NCBI GenBank assembly: GCA_963719485.1
Contig: OY970387.1
Coordinates: forward strand, 1 to 64,000
Direction: 5' to 3'
Length of the DNA stretch: 64,000 bases
Source: Bog-473 sp963719485
Lineage (GTDB): Bacteria > Actinomycetota > Acidimicrobiia > Acidimicrobiales > RAAP-2
The notes under the pieces were generated by a model. It was not told the origin of the DNA, did not search any database, and saw only the letters and a program-made list of their open reading frames with translations. A program made the position numbers and the translations under genes. The stretch's first letter is position 1. Every line of letters begins with the position of its first letter. Positions 8,463 through 17,868 of this stretch are shown here, piece after piece.

Positions 8463-9370
8463 TCGGGCGCGGGACCAGCGGCGGCGGCTTCTGACAGCGC
8501 CTGCGCGTCGAGTTCGGCGTCGATGCGCACCGCCTTGCGCTCCTCCATGTGCATCCAGCGCAGCGCGACGGGGATCATGGGCCAGAGCATCAGCGTGTCG
8601 CCCACCACCCACATGATCGACCCGCCCACGTGGAGGTCGACGACGTAGGACGGGCCCCACGTCCGGTGGGTGGCGAAGTAGGCGGGGAACATCTCGTGGG
8701 TCGCGCCGGCCAGGGACAGTCCGGTGAAGGTGTCGATCGGGATGGCCATGAAGAGGTAGAAGAACTGCAGCGCGGGGTGGAGCCGTGACGAGTTGGGGTC
8801 ATTGCCGAAGATCTGCCGCCAGAACAGGTAGCCCACGAGGAGGAAGGCGAGGTGCTCCGCGTTGTGCACGCTCTCCTGCGTCAGCGTGTAGTTGTACCAG
8901 ACAGTGAGGTGGCTCACCGGGATCACGACGGCGTACAGAATGAACGCCACGATCGGGTTTCCGAAGAACTTGGCCACGCGGGAACGCAGGGCCTCGGTGA
9001 CGACCAGGTGCGCGGTGCCGGAGGTGGAACAAAGGGCCAGCCGCAGGGGGGAGGCGACGGCGAAGAGCGGGGCGGCCACCATGATCAGGATCAGGTGCTG
9101 AACCATGTGGTCCCAGAACAGCTCGCCGTCGTAGACGCCGACGAAGCTGCACACGGCCACACCGGTGGAGAAGAGCGCACCGACCCACGCCACCGTCTTG
9201 CCGACCGACCAGGGATGTCGAGGGTGGAGGGCGTTGTTGCGCCGGACCCCCCACAGGTAGAGGACGAGGGCGGCCACGATCATTGCCACCGGGACGAAGT
9301 CGAACTGGGTGGCGAAGAGCTGCGAGCCCCGCAAGGGTGCGAGTCCCGCGTCGGCAAGCGCGGCGATCAC
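8408..9370 (-). CDS. ctaG: Cytochrome c oxidase assembly factor CtaG/Caa3_CtaG-like membrane protein
   Basis: Polytopic membrane protein of the Caa3_CtaG family, linked to copper delivery and assembly of haem-copper oxidases. About seven hydrophobic segments are visible, starting with FVPVAMIVAALVLYLWGV. Family features are the His-containing WDHMVQHLILIMVAAPL segment, WYNYTLTQESVHNAEHLAF, and the late WVVGDTLMLWPMIPVAL segment. The C-terminal ~45 residues are polar and probably cytoplasmic. No oxidase subunit genes are nearby, so it is an orphan in this window. The tail overlaps the end of the convergent VOC gene. Confidence 0.85.
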   Translation of the reverse strand: MIAALADAGLAPLRGSQLFATQFDFVPVAMIVAALVLYLWGVRRNNALHPRHPWSVGKTVAWVGALFSTGVAVCSFVGVYDGELFWDHMVQHLILIMVAAPLFAVASPLRLALCSTSGTAHLVVTEALRSRVAKFFGNPIVAFILYAVVIPVSHLTVWYNYTLTQESVHNAEHLAFLLVGYLFWRQIFGNDPNSSRLHPALQFFYLFMAIPIDTFTGLSLAGATHEMFPAYFATHRTWGPSYVVDLHVGGSIMWVVGDTLMLWPMIPVALRWMHMEERKAVRIDAELDAQALSEAAAAGPAPDHPPKSISSTRTPSGSVQ

Positions 9371-9391
9371 CCCAAGACGGTACCGCCCGTG

Positions 9392-10399
9392 TCAGCCGTG
9401 CTGCCAGACGCGCTGGGCGATCCCCCGCTTCCCGTAGAGCGCGGCCGAATCGAGCTGGCTCAGCTCGTCGCTGGTCAGGCGCCACCCGAGGGCGCCCGCG
9501 TTCTGCTGGGCCTGGTCCCGGTTCTTGGCCCCGGGGATGGGCACGGCACCGTGGGCGATGAGCCAGGCCAACGCCACCTGGCTCGGGGTGCGGTCGCCGT
9601 GGCTCTCGCCGATTCGGCGCAACAGGGCGACCACGGCGTCCACCTCGGCCATGGGGTGAGCCGAGAACGAGCGGCCCTTCGGAGGCGGGTTCGCCGCCGA
9701 GTACTTGCCGGTCAGTCGACCCTGCCCGATCGGTGAGTAGGCCAACGGCACGACGCCGAGCTCACGGCAGGCGTCGATGAGGCCGACGCGCAGCGGCATG
9801 GCGCGCAGCAGCGAGAACTCGATCTGGTTGCTGGCCAGCCGGAGGTTCCGCTTCCGCAGGGCGGCGTCCATCGCACGGGTCTCCTTGACCGAGTAGTTGG
9901 AGACGCCGACGGCGCGCACGATGCCTTCGGCGTGCGCCGTCGCCAGAGCCTCGGCCAGCGCGTCGTGGGAGCGCAGCGAGACCGGCCCGTGAATCTGGTA
10001 GAGGTCGATGACGTCCGTGCCCAACCGCTCACGCGACTTGCGGGCTGCGGCCAGCAGCGCGGCGCGCACGTTCAGCTTCCAGGGGCTCGGCATGAACTTG
10101 GTGGCGATGACGACGCGGTTGCGCACACTTGGATCGGCGGCGAGGAGGCGCCCGATGATGCGCTCGCTCTCACCGCCGCCGTAGACCTCGGCGGTGTCGA
10201 AGAGGACGACACCCGCCTCGATGCTCGCCTCCCACGCCTCGCGGATGGTGCCTTCGGTCAGTGACTGGTCGTAGCCCCCCATGCCCCAGGTGCCCTTGTC
10301 GCCCCAGGCCCACGTCCCCACACCGAGGGGCGGGATGGCCACGTCCGTACCGGCGAGCTCGATGCGGTCTCCCGCCTGCGGGGGCGAGGTGTCGCTCAC
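9392..10399 (-). CDS. Aldo/keto reductase
   Basis: NADPH-dependent oxidoreductase of the aldo/keto reductase superfamily, a TIM barrel of 335 residues. The catalytic tetrad is recognisable: Asp and Tyr in LFDTAEVYGGGESE, Lys in VIATKFMPSPWK and His in YQIHGPVSLRS. The C-terminal cofactor-binding part contains AWLIAHGAVPIPGAKN, like plant and bacterial pyridoxal-reductase-type AKRs. The GTG start at 10399 overlaps the upstream hydrolase stop by four bases (GTGA); a further-upstream ATG would run into that gene and is rejected. Substrate unknown. Confidence 0.88.
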   Translation of the reverse strand: MSDTSPPQAGDRIELAGTDVAIPPLGVGTWAWGDKGTWGMGGYDQSLTEGTIREAWEASIEAGVVLFDTAEVYGGGESERIIGRLLAADPSVRNRVVIATKFMPSPWKLNVRAALLAAARKSRERLGTDVIDLYQIHGPVSLRSHDALAEALATAHAEGIVRAVGVSNYSVKETRAMDAALRKRNLRLASNQIEFSLLRAMPLRVGLIDACRELGVVPLAYSPIGQGRLTGKYSAANPPPKGRSFSAHPMAEVDAVVALLRRIGESHGDRTPSQVALAWLIAHGAVPIPGAKNRDQAQQNAGALGWRLTSDELSQLDSAALYGKRGIAQRVWQHG

Positions 10400-11268
10400 T
10401 GGGCCGCTCCCGACTCGCCGGCCCAGGCCAGATGGGCCTCGACCGCAGCCCGCCACTGCGTGGGGTGCGTCAGCTGCGGCGAGTGGTACCCGCCCGGAAT
10501 GACGGTGAGCCGGCCCCGGGCCACCTCGGCCGCCAGCTCCGGAGCCTGTTCGACCAACGGACGGTCGTGCTCGCCCACGATGACCGTGGTCGGACAGGTG
10601 ATGGATGGGAGGTTGTTGCGCAGCGAGCCATCCCCGTCCGCGGCGTCACCCATCAGCTCGCTTCCGAGTCCCTTTACCGCGTACGCATCCATTCCGGCGA
10701 AGATGGCGTCCTTCGCCGCCCGCCAGTCGGCCGGCGTGCGCGCCTCGATGAGGACATCCTCGGGACCGCCCAGACTGAGGCTGGCGGGCATGCCGCCGGC
10801 CGGGTCGAACGCGTTGATGTAGCCGTGAACGAGCTGGCGGGTCTCCTTGTCGGACGGGAGGAAGGACCAGGCGCTGGTATCCATGAGGATCAGCGAGCGA
10901 ACGAGATCGGGCCGGGCGAGCACGACCCCCATGACGACCCGGCCGCCCATGGAATGGCCCAGCAGGTCGACCGGGCCGCTCCCCACGGTCTCGAGGAACG
11001 ACGTGAGGTCCGTCACGAGTTGTTCGATCGTGTAGCCCTTCAGGTGGCCCGTCTTCGTCGAGTGGCCGTGCCCCCGCTGGTCGAGCGTCACCACACGCCG
11101 GTCGGAGGCCAGCGAGTCGACCTCGAGCGCGAAGTCGTGCGAAGAGCCGGTGAAGCCATGGCAGAGCACGAGCGCCGGCGTCCCCCCGGGACTGCTTCCC
11201 CGTTCGGACCACGCCAGGTCGACGCCACTGACGTGGAGGGTGTTGGCCGCAACCGCCGTCTTTGTCAT
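10396..11268 (-). CDS. Alpha/beta hydrolase
   Basis: Alpha/beta-hydrolase fold enzyme of 290 residues. Oxyanion HG motif is in VLCHGFTGSS, the nucleophile elbow is GHSMGG, the acid is likely the Asp of VIVGEHDRPLVEQ and the base His is in IPGGYHSPQL. A lid region lies between, around residues 130-210. It is the promoter-proximal gene of a two-gene unit with the aldo/keto reductase. It could be an esterase, lactonase or meta-cleavage hydrolase; the sequence does not decide. No signal peptide is seen. Confidence 0.85.
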   Translation of the reverse strand: MTKTAVAANTLHVSGVDLAWSERGSSPGGTPALVLCHGFTGSSHDFALEVDSLASDRRVVTLDQRGHGHSTKTGHLKGYTIEQLVTDLTSFLETVGSGPVDLLGHSMGGRVVMGVVLARPDLVRSLILMDTSAWSFLPSDKETRQLVHGYINAFDPAGGMPASLSLGGPEDVLIEARTPADWRAAKDAIFAGMDAYAVKGLGSELMGDAADGDGSLRNNLPSITCPTTVIVGEHDRPLVEQAPELAAEVARGRLTVIPGGYHSPQLTHPTQWRAAVEAHLAWAGESGAAQ

Positions 11269-11412
11269 GACCCTTGTTTAGCTGGTCGTCCCGTCCGCTT
11301 GCTGGGTCGACGCAGGGCCCAGCTCGCGCCGGGCCGCGGCGCTCGCCGTTCGTGCTGGGTGGCGCCTGGCCGTGGCCCGGAGAGCTGGAGGGGAACTGGT
11401 AGCTTCCGCCGG

Positions 11413-12198
11413 ATGGACAGCGACGAAAGCCCCTACGCCACCCCCCGCAAGATCACGGACGTCGCCAGCTGCCACTTCTACCACGTGATGGATATTCCCG
11501 GGTACGGCGTGCCAACGGGCACGCAGTGGGATCTCCGCGGCGACACTCCGGGTTACCTGGGGGGTGTCGACCTGGCTGGCAAGCGAGTCCTGGAGATCGG
11601 ACCGGCATCGGGGTATCTGACCTTCTACATGGAGGCCCAAGGGGCGGAGGTGGTGTCGGTCGAGCTCCCGGTCGATCATCCCTGGGACATCGTTCCCGAC
11701 GTGTCGATCGATACGGCAGCATGGGAACGCCTCATCCGCAGCAGCGTTGACCAGATACGCAATGGCTACTGGTTCGCGCACGAGCGCGTCGGAAGCAAGG
11801 CGAAGGTTTACTACGGAGACATCTACGCGCTGCCTGACGCCCTCGGGCACTTCGACTATGCCGTGATCGCCGCTGTGCTGCTGCACGTCCGAGACCCTCT
11901 GCGAGTTGTCGAGCAGTGCGCGCGGCTCGCGGACAATCTGATCATCACCGATGTCCATCACGAGGACATTCCGAGCGACAAGGCGTACATGGAGTGGTTC
12001 TCGACCAAGGACTACCCGGCCCCGCACGTCTGGTTCAAATTCAGTCCGCAGGTCTTCGTCCGATTCGCCGAGGTCCTGGGGTTCGACGAGAGCACCGTGA
12101 CCTTCCACGAGCAGTCCTACGTTGCCGACGGACCTCCGAGGCCCGGACTCATGTTTACCGTTGTCTCGACGAGGGCTGCGACCTCCGACAAGACGTGA
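11413..12198 (+). CDS. Class I SAM-dependent methyltransferase
   Basis: Rossmann-fold methyltransferase of 261 residues. The SAM-binding motif I is VLEIGPASGYLTFYME, followed by an acidic strand end (VVSVELP) and motif IV-like FDYAVIAAVLLHVRDP, which marks class I methyltransferases. Codon use is less extreme at third positions than in neighbouring housekeeping genes. It precedes a polytopic membrane protein on the same strand and may belong to a surface-polysaccharide or glycolipid set with it; that link is inference. The start ATG is chosen because upstream codons are antisense to the hydrolase gene. Acceptor substrate unknown. Confidence 0.82.
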   Translation: MDSDESPYATPRKITDVASCHFYHVMDIPGYGVPTGTQWDLRGDTPGYLGGVDLAGKRVLEIGPASGYLTFYMEAQGAEVVSVELPVDHPWDIVPDVSIDTAAWERLIRSSVDQIRNGYWFAHERVGSKAKVYYGDIYALPDALGHFDYAVIAAVLLHVRDPLRVVEQCARLADNLIITDVHHEDIPSDKAYMEWFSTKDYPAPHVWFKFSPQVFVRFAEVLGFDESTVTFHEQSYVADGPPRPGLMFTVVSTRAATSDKT

Positions 12199-12235
12199 TC
12201 GACGGCTGACCTTGACCGTCTCGGGGACCACAGAT

Positions 12236-14086
12236 GTGAGTGCGACGGCAGCGCCGCCGGTGATTGACCGCCCGCGACGGGCGCAACACCAGCGGCGGGC
12301 AGTCGAACCGCTCCGCTCACGCTTCAGCGACAGCCGATGGTTCACGGTGCTCGTTGCGCTCGTCTATCTCGCTCTCTCCTTGCTGGCCAATTCGGGTGTC
12401 TGGATCCACGGGATCACCCACACGATCCAGACAGCCGGCGCTTCTGACGTACAAGAAGAGATTTGGTACCTCGCCCAGACGCCGTGGGCGATCGTGCACG
12501 GTCACAATCCGCTTCTCGGCAATTTCCTGAACGCGCCGACAGGCGTCAACTTGATGGACAACACGGCCATGCCCCTGTTGGGCGTGCTGGGCGCACCGAT
12601 CACCTTCCTGTTGGGTCCGATCGCCACCTACAACATCCTGTTGAACCTGGCGTTCGCTGGTTCGGCGATGGCCTTCTACGTGATGGCTCGAAGATTCATC
12701 CGGTGGCGCCCGGCTGCCTTCGCGGGAGGCCTGCTCTACGGCTTTTCGCCGTTTGCGACGGCGGAGGGTTCTGCGCACCTCTTCCTCGTCGTCGGCGTCA
12801 TCGCGCCACTCGTCGTTCTCTTCTTGGACAGGTTCTTCCGGACAAAAGAAGACCCCCCCTGGCTGACCGGCCTCCTTGTCGGCGTCTGCTTCGCCGCAGA
12901 GTTGTACATCTCCGAGGAAGTTTTCGCCTCAATGGTCGTGATGACCGCGATCGCCGGCATCGTAGGGGGCGTCTACTGGCTGGTCCGCCGGCCAGCAGTG
13001 GAGGTTCCGCAGCTCGCCAGAATGGGTGGGTGCGCCGTCGCGGTCCTTGCGATCGTCGGTGGCTTCGGCATTTGGACCGCTCTCGCCGGTTCGCAGCACA
13101 TCAACGGGCCTGAGCAAAGCGCCACCACGATCGCTGGACTGTCGACCGACCCGGTCGGATTCGTCGTCCCCACGCTGGTCCAGCGCTACACGTTCGGGCA
13201 CGGGGCGTTGGGCGACTCGCTCGTGGCTGAGCGCACCGCGAGCTGGCGCATCATCTTTGACGCCCCGATCGAGAACGGTTCATACGTGGGGATCCCGCTG
13301 CTGGCCACGTTGATCGTCGGAGCGATCGCGCTCCGGCGGAGGCGGTTGGTGCAATTCGCCGTGGTGATGGCCGTTGCCGGGATGCTGCTGTCCATGGGCT
13401 CGTACCTGCATGTCGACGGCCACAGAACCTGGTTCCCGCTGCCCTTCATCGTGCTGGCCCATCTCCCCCTCCTCGACGGCAGCGCAGCGTCCCGCTATGT
13501 CGAATTCTTCTGGCTTTTCGCCGCGCTCCTCTTTGTGGTCACCATCGACGCGCTCTATGTCGAGCTGGCCGCCTGGGATCAGCCCGGCGATCGGCTCAGA
13601 GCCACTGCGGCGAGTGCGCTCGTCGTCATCTGCGCCCTGATCCCGCTCATCCCGGCGTGGCCGTATGCGTCAGGTCCAGCCAATGTCCCTGCGTGGTTCA
13701 CCACCACCGCCCGGTCCATACCGCTCGGCACGACGGTGGTCGTGTACCCCATGGCGAGTTCGGTCGATGCATCGTCGATGGTCTGGCAGGGCATGGCGGA
13801 CGTCACCTTCCGGATGCCCGGGGGATACGCCGTTTTCAGGAATCGGGCCGGGAAGGCGACGTTCGTCAGTGATCCGTCCCTCTTCCAGATGGTCTTTGCC
13901 CAGTGCGCAATGGGTGAAAAAATAGGTCTCGCGCCGTCGACCATCCGCTCGGAGGTCCGGGGGTTGCATGCGTCAATGGTCGCTGTCGCGATCTCTGCCC
14001 CCGGCGCCACATGCGCCACGCGGCTCTTCAACTCCGCCTACGGGCGGCCGAAGAACACGGGCGGCGTGAGGATCTGGAGCACCTGA
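12236..14086 (+). CDS. Polytopic membrane protein, GT-C glycosyltransferase-like
   Basis: A 616-residue integral membrane protein with roughly ten or more hydrophobic segments and a soluble C-terminal portion. The first large extracytoplasmic loop contains SDVQEEIWYLAQTPW and HGHNPLLGNFLNAPTGVNLM, the pattern common in uncharacterised actinobacterial GT-C-like proteins that use polyprenyl-phosphate sugars. No known family can be assigned with certainty. The start is taken at GTG 12236, preceded by a GGGG stretch; a TTG at 12212 is an alternative. It follows the methyltransferase by 37 bases and has similarly relaxed third-position bias, so the pair may have been acquired together. Confidence 0.7.
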   Translation: MSATAAPPVIDRPRRAQHQRRAVEPLRSRFSDSRWFTVLVALVYLALSLLANSGVWIHGITHTIQTAGASDVQEEIWYLAQTPWAIVHGHNPLLGNFLNAPTGVNLMDNTAMPLLGVLGAPITFLLGPIATYNILLNLAFAGSAMAFYVMARRFIRWRPAAFAGGLLYGFSPFATAEGSAHLFLVVGVIAPLVVLFLDRFFRTKEDPPWLTGLLVGVCFAAELYISEEVFASMVVMTAIAGIVGGVYWLVRRPAVEVPQLARMGGCAVAVLAIVGGFGIWTALAGSQHINGPEQSATTIAGLSTDPVGFVVPTLVQRYTFGHGALGDSLVAERTASWRIIFDAPIENGSYVGIPLLATLIVGAIALRRRRLVQFAVVMAVAGMLLSMGSYLHVDGHRTWFPLPFIVLAHLPLLDGSAASRYVEFFWLFAALLFVVTIDALYVELAAWDQPGDRLRATAASALVVICALIPLIPAWPYASGPANVPAWFTTTARSIPLGTTVVVYPMASSVDASSMVWQGMADVTFRMPGGYAVFRNRAGKATFVSDPSLFQMVFAQCAMGEKIGLAPSTIRSEVRGLHASMVAVAISAPGATCATRLFNSAYGRPKNTGGVRIWST

Positions 14087-14117
14087 CCGGTGCGGGTGTC
14101 CAGCCGGAACCCGTGGT

Positions 14118-15281
14118 TCAGTGCGCGTGCGGCATGCAGAGGTCGTCGTACTCGGCAATGACGATCTCGCCGGCGTCGGGCCCGCAGGCCGGGCACGCCG
14201 GGTCCCGGCGCACCTTGAACGTCCGGAACGACTCTTCCAGCGCGTCGTAGGCGAGGAGCCTACCGATGAGGGGGTCGCCCAGGCCCAGGAGCACCTTGAT
14301 GGTCTCGATCGCCTGAATGGAGCCGATGATGCCGGGTAGCACGCCCAGGACGCCGGCCTCGGAGCACGACGGCGCCAGCTCGGCCGGCGGCGGCTCCGGG
14401 ATCAGGCAGCGGTAGCACGGCCCGTTGTACGGGTCGAAGACCGTGACCTGTCCCTCGAAGCGGAAGATAGACCCGTGAATGACGGGGATCCGCTTGAGCA
14501 GCGAGGCGTCGTTGACGAGGTAGCGGGTCGGGAAATTGTCGGTCCCGTCGACGATGGCGTCGTAGCCGTCGATGATGTCGAGGATGTTGTCGGCCCCGAG
14601 GCGCACGTCGTAGGTGACGACGTTCACGTCCGGGTTCAGCGCCGTCAGCGTCTTCTTGGCCGAGTCGACCTTGCGGTCTCCCACCCGGTCCATGTTGTGC
14701 AGGATCTGGCGCTGCAGGTTGGACTCGTCGACGACGTCCATGTCGATGATGCCGAGTGTCCCCACCCCGGCCGCGGCGAGGTACAGGGCGGCGGGTGACC
14801 CGAGGCCGCCGGCACCCAGCAGGAGGACCTTGGACCCGAGCAGCTTCAGTTGGCCCTCCTCGCCCACCTCGGGCAGCAGGACGTGGCGCTGGTAGCGGTT
14901 GCGTTGGGCGGGGGTCAGCGTCTGCGGCGCTGCCCAGGGACGGTCGTCGTCCTTCCATTTGTTGAACCCGCCGATCATCGACTGGACGTCGGTGTAGCCG
15001 AGGTCGCCCATCGTCTTGGCGGCGAAGGCCGAGCGCACCCCACCGGCGCAGTAGACGACGATCGGCGCCGACTTGTCGGGGAGCTTGCCCTCGACCTGGA
15101 ACTCGAGATGGCCGCGGGGCAGGTGGACGGCGTTGGGGATGGCGCCCTGCTCGTACTCGTCGGGCTCCCGGACGTCGAGGAACGTGACGCCGCCCCCGTC
15201 CAGCAGGGACTGCGCGTCAGCCTGGTCCACCTCGCGGATGGACTCCTTGGCCTCTTTCAGCAGATCTCGGGGAGTTGCCAC
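14118..15281 (-). CDS. Rhodanese-MoeB fusion: sulfur-carrier adenylyltransferase/sulfurtransferase (MoeZ-like, reversed order)
   Basis: Activates the C-terminal glycine of a small sulfur-carrier protein (MoaD, ThiS or CysO type) by adenylation and transfers sulfur from a persulfide. Residues 1-105 form a rhodanese domain with the active-site loop CAGGVRS (Cys78); residues ~125-387 form the MoeB/ThiF domain with GAGGLGSPAALYLAAAG, the DGTDNFPTRY segment and two zinc-binding CxxC pairs (CYRC, CPAC). In the usual actinobacterial MoeZ and in MOCS3/Uba4 the MoeB domain comes first, so the order here is inverted. GTG start is supported by GGAGG seven bases upstream. No carrier-protein gene is adjacent. 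Confidence 0.9.
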   Translation of the reverse strand: MATPRDLLKEAKESIREVDQADAQSLLDGGGVTFLDVREPDEYEQGAIPNAVHLPRGHLEFQVEGKLPDKSAPIVVYCAGGVRSAFAAKTMGDLGYTDVQSMIGGFNKWKDDDRPWAAPQTLTPAQRNRYQRHVLLPEVGEEGQLKLLGSKVLLLGAGGLGSPAALYLAAAGVGTLGIIDMDVVDESNLQRQILHNMDRVGDRKVDSAKKTLTALNPDVNVVTYDVRLGADNILDIIDGYDAIVDGTDNFPTRYLVNDASLLKRIPVIHGSIFRFEGQVTVFDPYNGPCYRCLIPEPPPAELAPSCSEAGVLGVLPGIIGSIQAIETIKVLLGLGDPLIGRLLAYDALEESFRTFKVRRDPACPACGPDAGEIVIAEYDDLCMPHAH

Positions 15282-15372
15282 TCTCGAACCTCCGGGTCGC
15301 ACCAGCCCGTTCAGACGGCTGGCCTCGCACTGTAAAACACTACCAACGGGGTCAACATTCCCGGGAGAGTCC

Positions 15373-16026
15373 ATGGAGCGGGTCCTTCCAGCACCCCGAA
15401 TGCCAGACTGCCGGCTCATGGAGCTCCACGAGGTCATCCGGCGCCGGGCCATGGTACGGAGCTTCAGCACCGACCCGGTCGACCCCGCCGCCCTCGACTG
15501 GATCCTGCTCGACGCGCTCCGCTCCCCCACGGCCGGCAACACAGGTGGCACCGCCTGGGTCGTCCTCGAAGGCCCCGAGCAGACGGCGCAGTACTTCCAC
15601 GCCACCACGGACGAGGAATGGCGCGCCCGGAACAGCGACCGCATGGCCGGACTTGCACGGGCCCCCGTCGTGCTCCTGGCCTACGCGTCGCCGGGCGCGT
15701 ACGTCTCGCGCTATGCCGAGCCCGACAAGGCTGCGTCCGGTCTGGGCGATGGGGTCGAGGAGTGGCCGATCCCCTACTGGTACGGCGACGCCGCCTTCGG
15801 CGTCATGTCGGTCCTCCTCGGCGCGGTCGACACCGGCCTGGGTGCCTGCGTCCTCGGGACGTTCAGGGGCGAGGCCGAGCTGGCATCACGGTTGGGGGTG
15901 CCCAGCGGATGGCGGCTCTTCTGTGCGGTGGCCCTGGGGACGCCGGACGGACACGATCGTCCCTCTCCGTCGCTGGGCCGCCGGCGTCCCGACCCGATGG
16001 CCCGGGTGCACCGCGCTCGATGGTGA
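15373..16026 (+). CDS. Nitroreductase family protein
   Basis: FMN-dependent oxidoreductase of the nitroreductase superfamily, normally a homodimer with the flavin at the interface. The N-terminal FMN-phosphate motif is RRRAMVRSFS, followed by LLDALRSPTAGNTGG and the late DTGLGACVLGTFRGE segment. The chosen ATG has GGGAG five bases upstream; an ATG at 15418 (MELHEVIRRR) lacks a ribosome site but matches typical family N-termini, so the first 15 residues are uncertain. The last ~25 residues are an Arg-rich tail. Related proteins include BluB-like and coenzyme F420-related members, but nothing here assigns a substrate. Confidence 0.85.
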   Translation: MERVLPAPRMPDCRLMELHEVIRRRAMVRSFSTDPVDPAALDWILLDALRSPTAGNTGGTAWVVLEGPEQTAQYFHATTDEEWRARNSDRMAGLARAPVVLLAYASPGAYVSRYAEPDKAASGLGDGVEEWPIPYWYGDAAFGVMSVLLGAVDTGLGACVLGTFRGEAELASRLGVPSGWRLFCAVALGTPDGHDRPSPSLGRRRPDPMARVHRARW

Positions 16027-16045
16027 CCCCGGATGCCACGGCGCG

Positions 16046-17845
16046 CTATTTCCCGGCGCAGGCGAATCGGAAGAAAAGCCCGCTGTAGGTGATGTTCGTC
16101 ATCTGGCCGGTCGGTTGGCAGGAGCCGCCGGCATGGATGGCGTCGATGTCGCGTTCGATCTGGGGGATGGGCGTGCCATAGGGGACGTAGAGGAAGGCGT
16201 GGCCAGGATCCGTGCGGACAATCAGTCGCGTGATGCCCGACGACCCGTGGTCAACCGTGAAGTACGAGTGATCAGCGTCGATGCGGGCCGGGGGCACACT
16301 GCGGCCGTCGTACTCGTCCTGGTAGTACTTCCAGCCGGGTATTGCCATGAAGCCGGACACCACGAGAGCGTCCCCCGGCTTGGCCTGTTCCTTGAACGCG
16401 GCGACCGCCGTGTTGATCGACTCCCCGTAGCTCAGGGCGGCGATGCGCGGGGACGACGCGGACTCCCTCACCTGCGCGTACGAGCCGGCCTCGTACGTCG
16501 CGGCGAGTCCCACTCCGGCGACCAGCGCAGTGATGGCGACAACAGCGGCGGCCCAGCGGGCGGCCGACCAACGATCCGATACCGGCGCCGCTGCGCCATC
16601 GGACGGGCGGAGCCACCCCATGAGAAGGCGGATCACCCGTGCGGCGCCGATCCCGGCCACGAGGATCAGCAGCGGGACGAGGTAGAAGTTGGTGCGGACG
16701 AAGCCGAAGGGCCAATACCGCACGTAGGAGGCGACGAGGGTCAGGCCCAGCGAACCCCCGATGGCGACCAACAGGGTCCGTCCATTCCGCGTGCTCGCCG
16801 CCGTGGCAATCCCTGCGCAGAGCAGCAGGGCGAAGAGGATGCTGATCAGCCAGGTCCACCGGAGGCTCAACAGCTCGGGGAACTTCGGGTTGTCCGCGCC
16901 CGTCAACGTCCCGGTGACGAACCCCCAGAGACCGTCCCACACGAAGGCGATCTGGTTCCGGACGCCGTGACGCGGCAGGAAATTGGGATCCCAATACGCG
17001 CTCCTGGTCAGTGCGTTCTGCCGCCGTACGAAGAATTCGATGTGCGCCAGGGCGATTGCACCGGCCGCCACCGCCGCCGCCGTGCGCGCTCCCATGGACC
17101 GGTCCCTGGCCTGTCGAACCACGTCGAGCAGGAGCACGGGTCCGGCGACGAACACGGCAGGGGTGCTGAACAGACACGCCAGCGCAATACCGGCGTAGGC
17201 GAGCCACATCGGCACGTCCCTCCAGTGGCTCCGCCCCCGGCTCGCCGCCAGCTCGTAGAGCAGCAGGACTGCGATGACTCCCGCAGCGTCGATCTGGTAC
17301 TCGGACAGCTGGACGGCGAAGTTCACCAGGGTGCCCGTCAAGCCCCCCACGAGCGCGAGGACCACGGCGCCGGGCAAAGACATCCATCGCCGCGCCAGGA
17401 GCAGCAGCAGGACACAGGTGATCGGGAGGAAGACAGCAGTCGGGATCCGCAGGGCGAGCTCGGTGCTCCCGAAGAGCCATCCCGAGCCTCGCTCCAGGAA
17501 GTACCAACCGGCGGGAAACGGCCCACCGTCGGTCTTCAGTGTCGACCACCAGTCCCCCGACTTGGAGATGTAGAAGGCACGCCACTGCTCGTTGTACCAG
17601 AACGAAACCGTGAGGTTCCGCCACAGTGAGATGAGCAGGGCGACCGGAACGGCAGCGACGATGAGACACGCGGCAGCGAGCTCACGCCGCGCACGCGTCT
17701 TCGCCCGTTGCCCCGCGTGGCGTGCCGTCCTCGCTTCCCGACGGGTGGGAGCGCCCTCACCGACATTCCGGGCAGGGTCGATCGAAGCTCCCCGTTCCAC
17801 GTCGACCACCACGGCAACATTCTTGCCCAATCCTGCCGATATCAC
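16046..17845 (-). CDS. Polytopic GT39-like membrane protein
   Basis: Integral membrane protein of about 599 residues with an N-terminal cytoplasmic basic segment, ~10-12 hydrophobic helices and a C-terminal extracytoplasmic domain. The layout matches family-39/GT-C glycosyltransferases. The first loop, where these enzymes carry an acidic Asp-Glu pair, reads WYNEQWRAFY, so the Asp position is Asn. The start is uncertain: GTG at 17845 lies 23 bases after the upstream gene's stop, with GTG codons at 17812 and 17809 as alternatives. It is last of a co-directional run of adenosyltransferase, GT and this gene. Donor and acceptor unknown. Confidence 0.72.
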   Translation of the reverse strand: MISAGLGKNVAVVVDVERGASIDPARNVGEGAPTRREARTARHAGQRAKTRARRELAAACLIVAAVPVALLISLWRNLTVSFWYNEQWRAFYISKSGDWWSTLKTDGGPFPAGWYFLERGSGWLFGSTELALRIPTAVFLPITCVLLLLLARRWMSLPGAVVLALVGGLTGTLVNFAVQLSEYQIDAAGVIAVLLLYELAASRGRSHWRDVPMWLAYAGIALACLFSTPAVFVAGPVLLLDVVRQARDRSMGARTAAAVAAGAIALAHIEFFVRRQNALTRSAYWDPNFLPRHGVRNQIAFVWDGLWGFVTGTLTGADNPKFPELLSLRWTWLISILFALLLCAGIATAASTRNGRTLLVAIGGSLGLTLVASYVRYWPFGFVRTNFYLVPLLILVAGIGAARVIRLLMGWLRPSDGAAAPVSDRWSAARWAAAVVAITALVAGVGLAATYEAGSYAQVRESASSPRIAALSYGESINTAVAAFKEQAKPGDALVVSGFMAIPGWKYYQDEYDGRSVPPARIDADHSYFTVDHGSSGITRLIVRTDPGHAFLYVPYGTPIPQIERDIDAIHAGGSCQPTGQMTNITYSGLFFRFACAGK

Positions 17846-17868
17846 GGGGAGGACCCGATACCTGGGGA

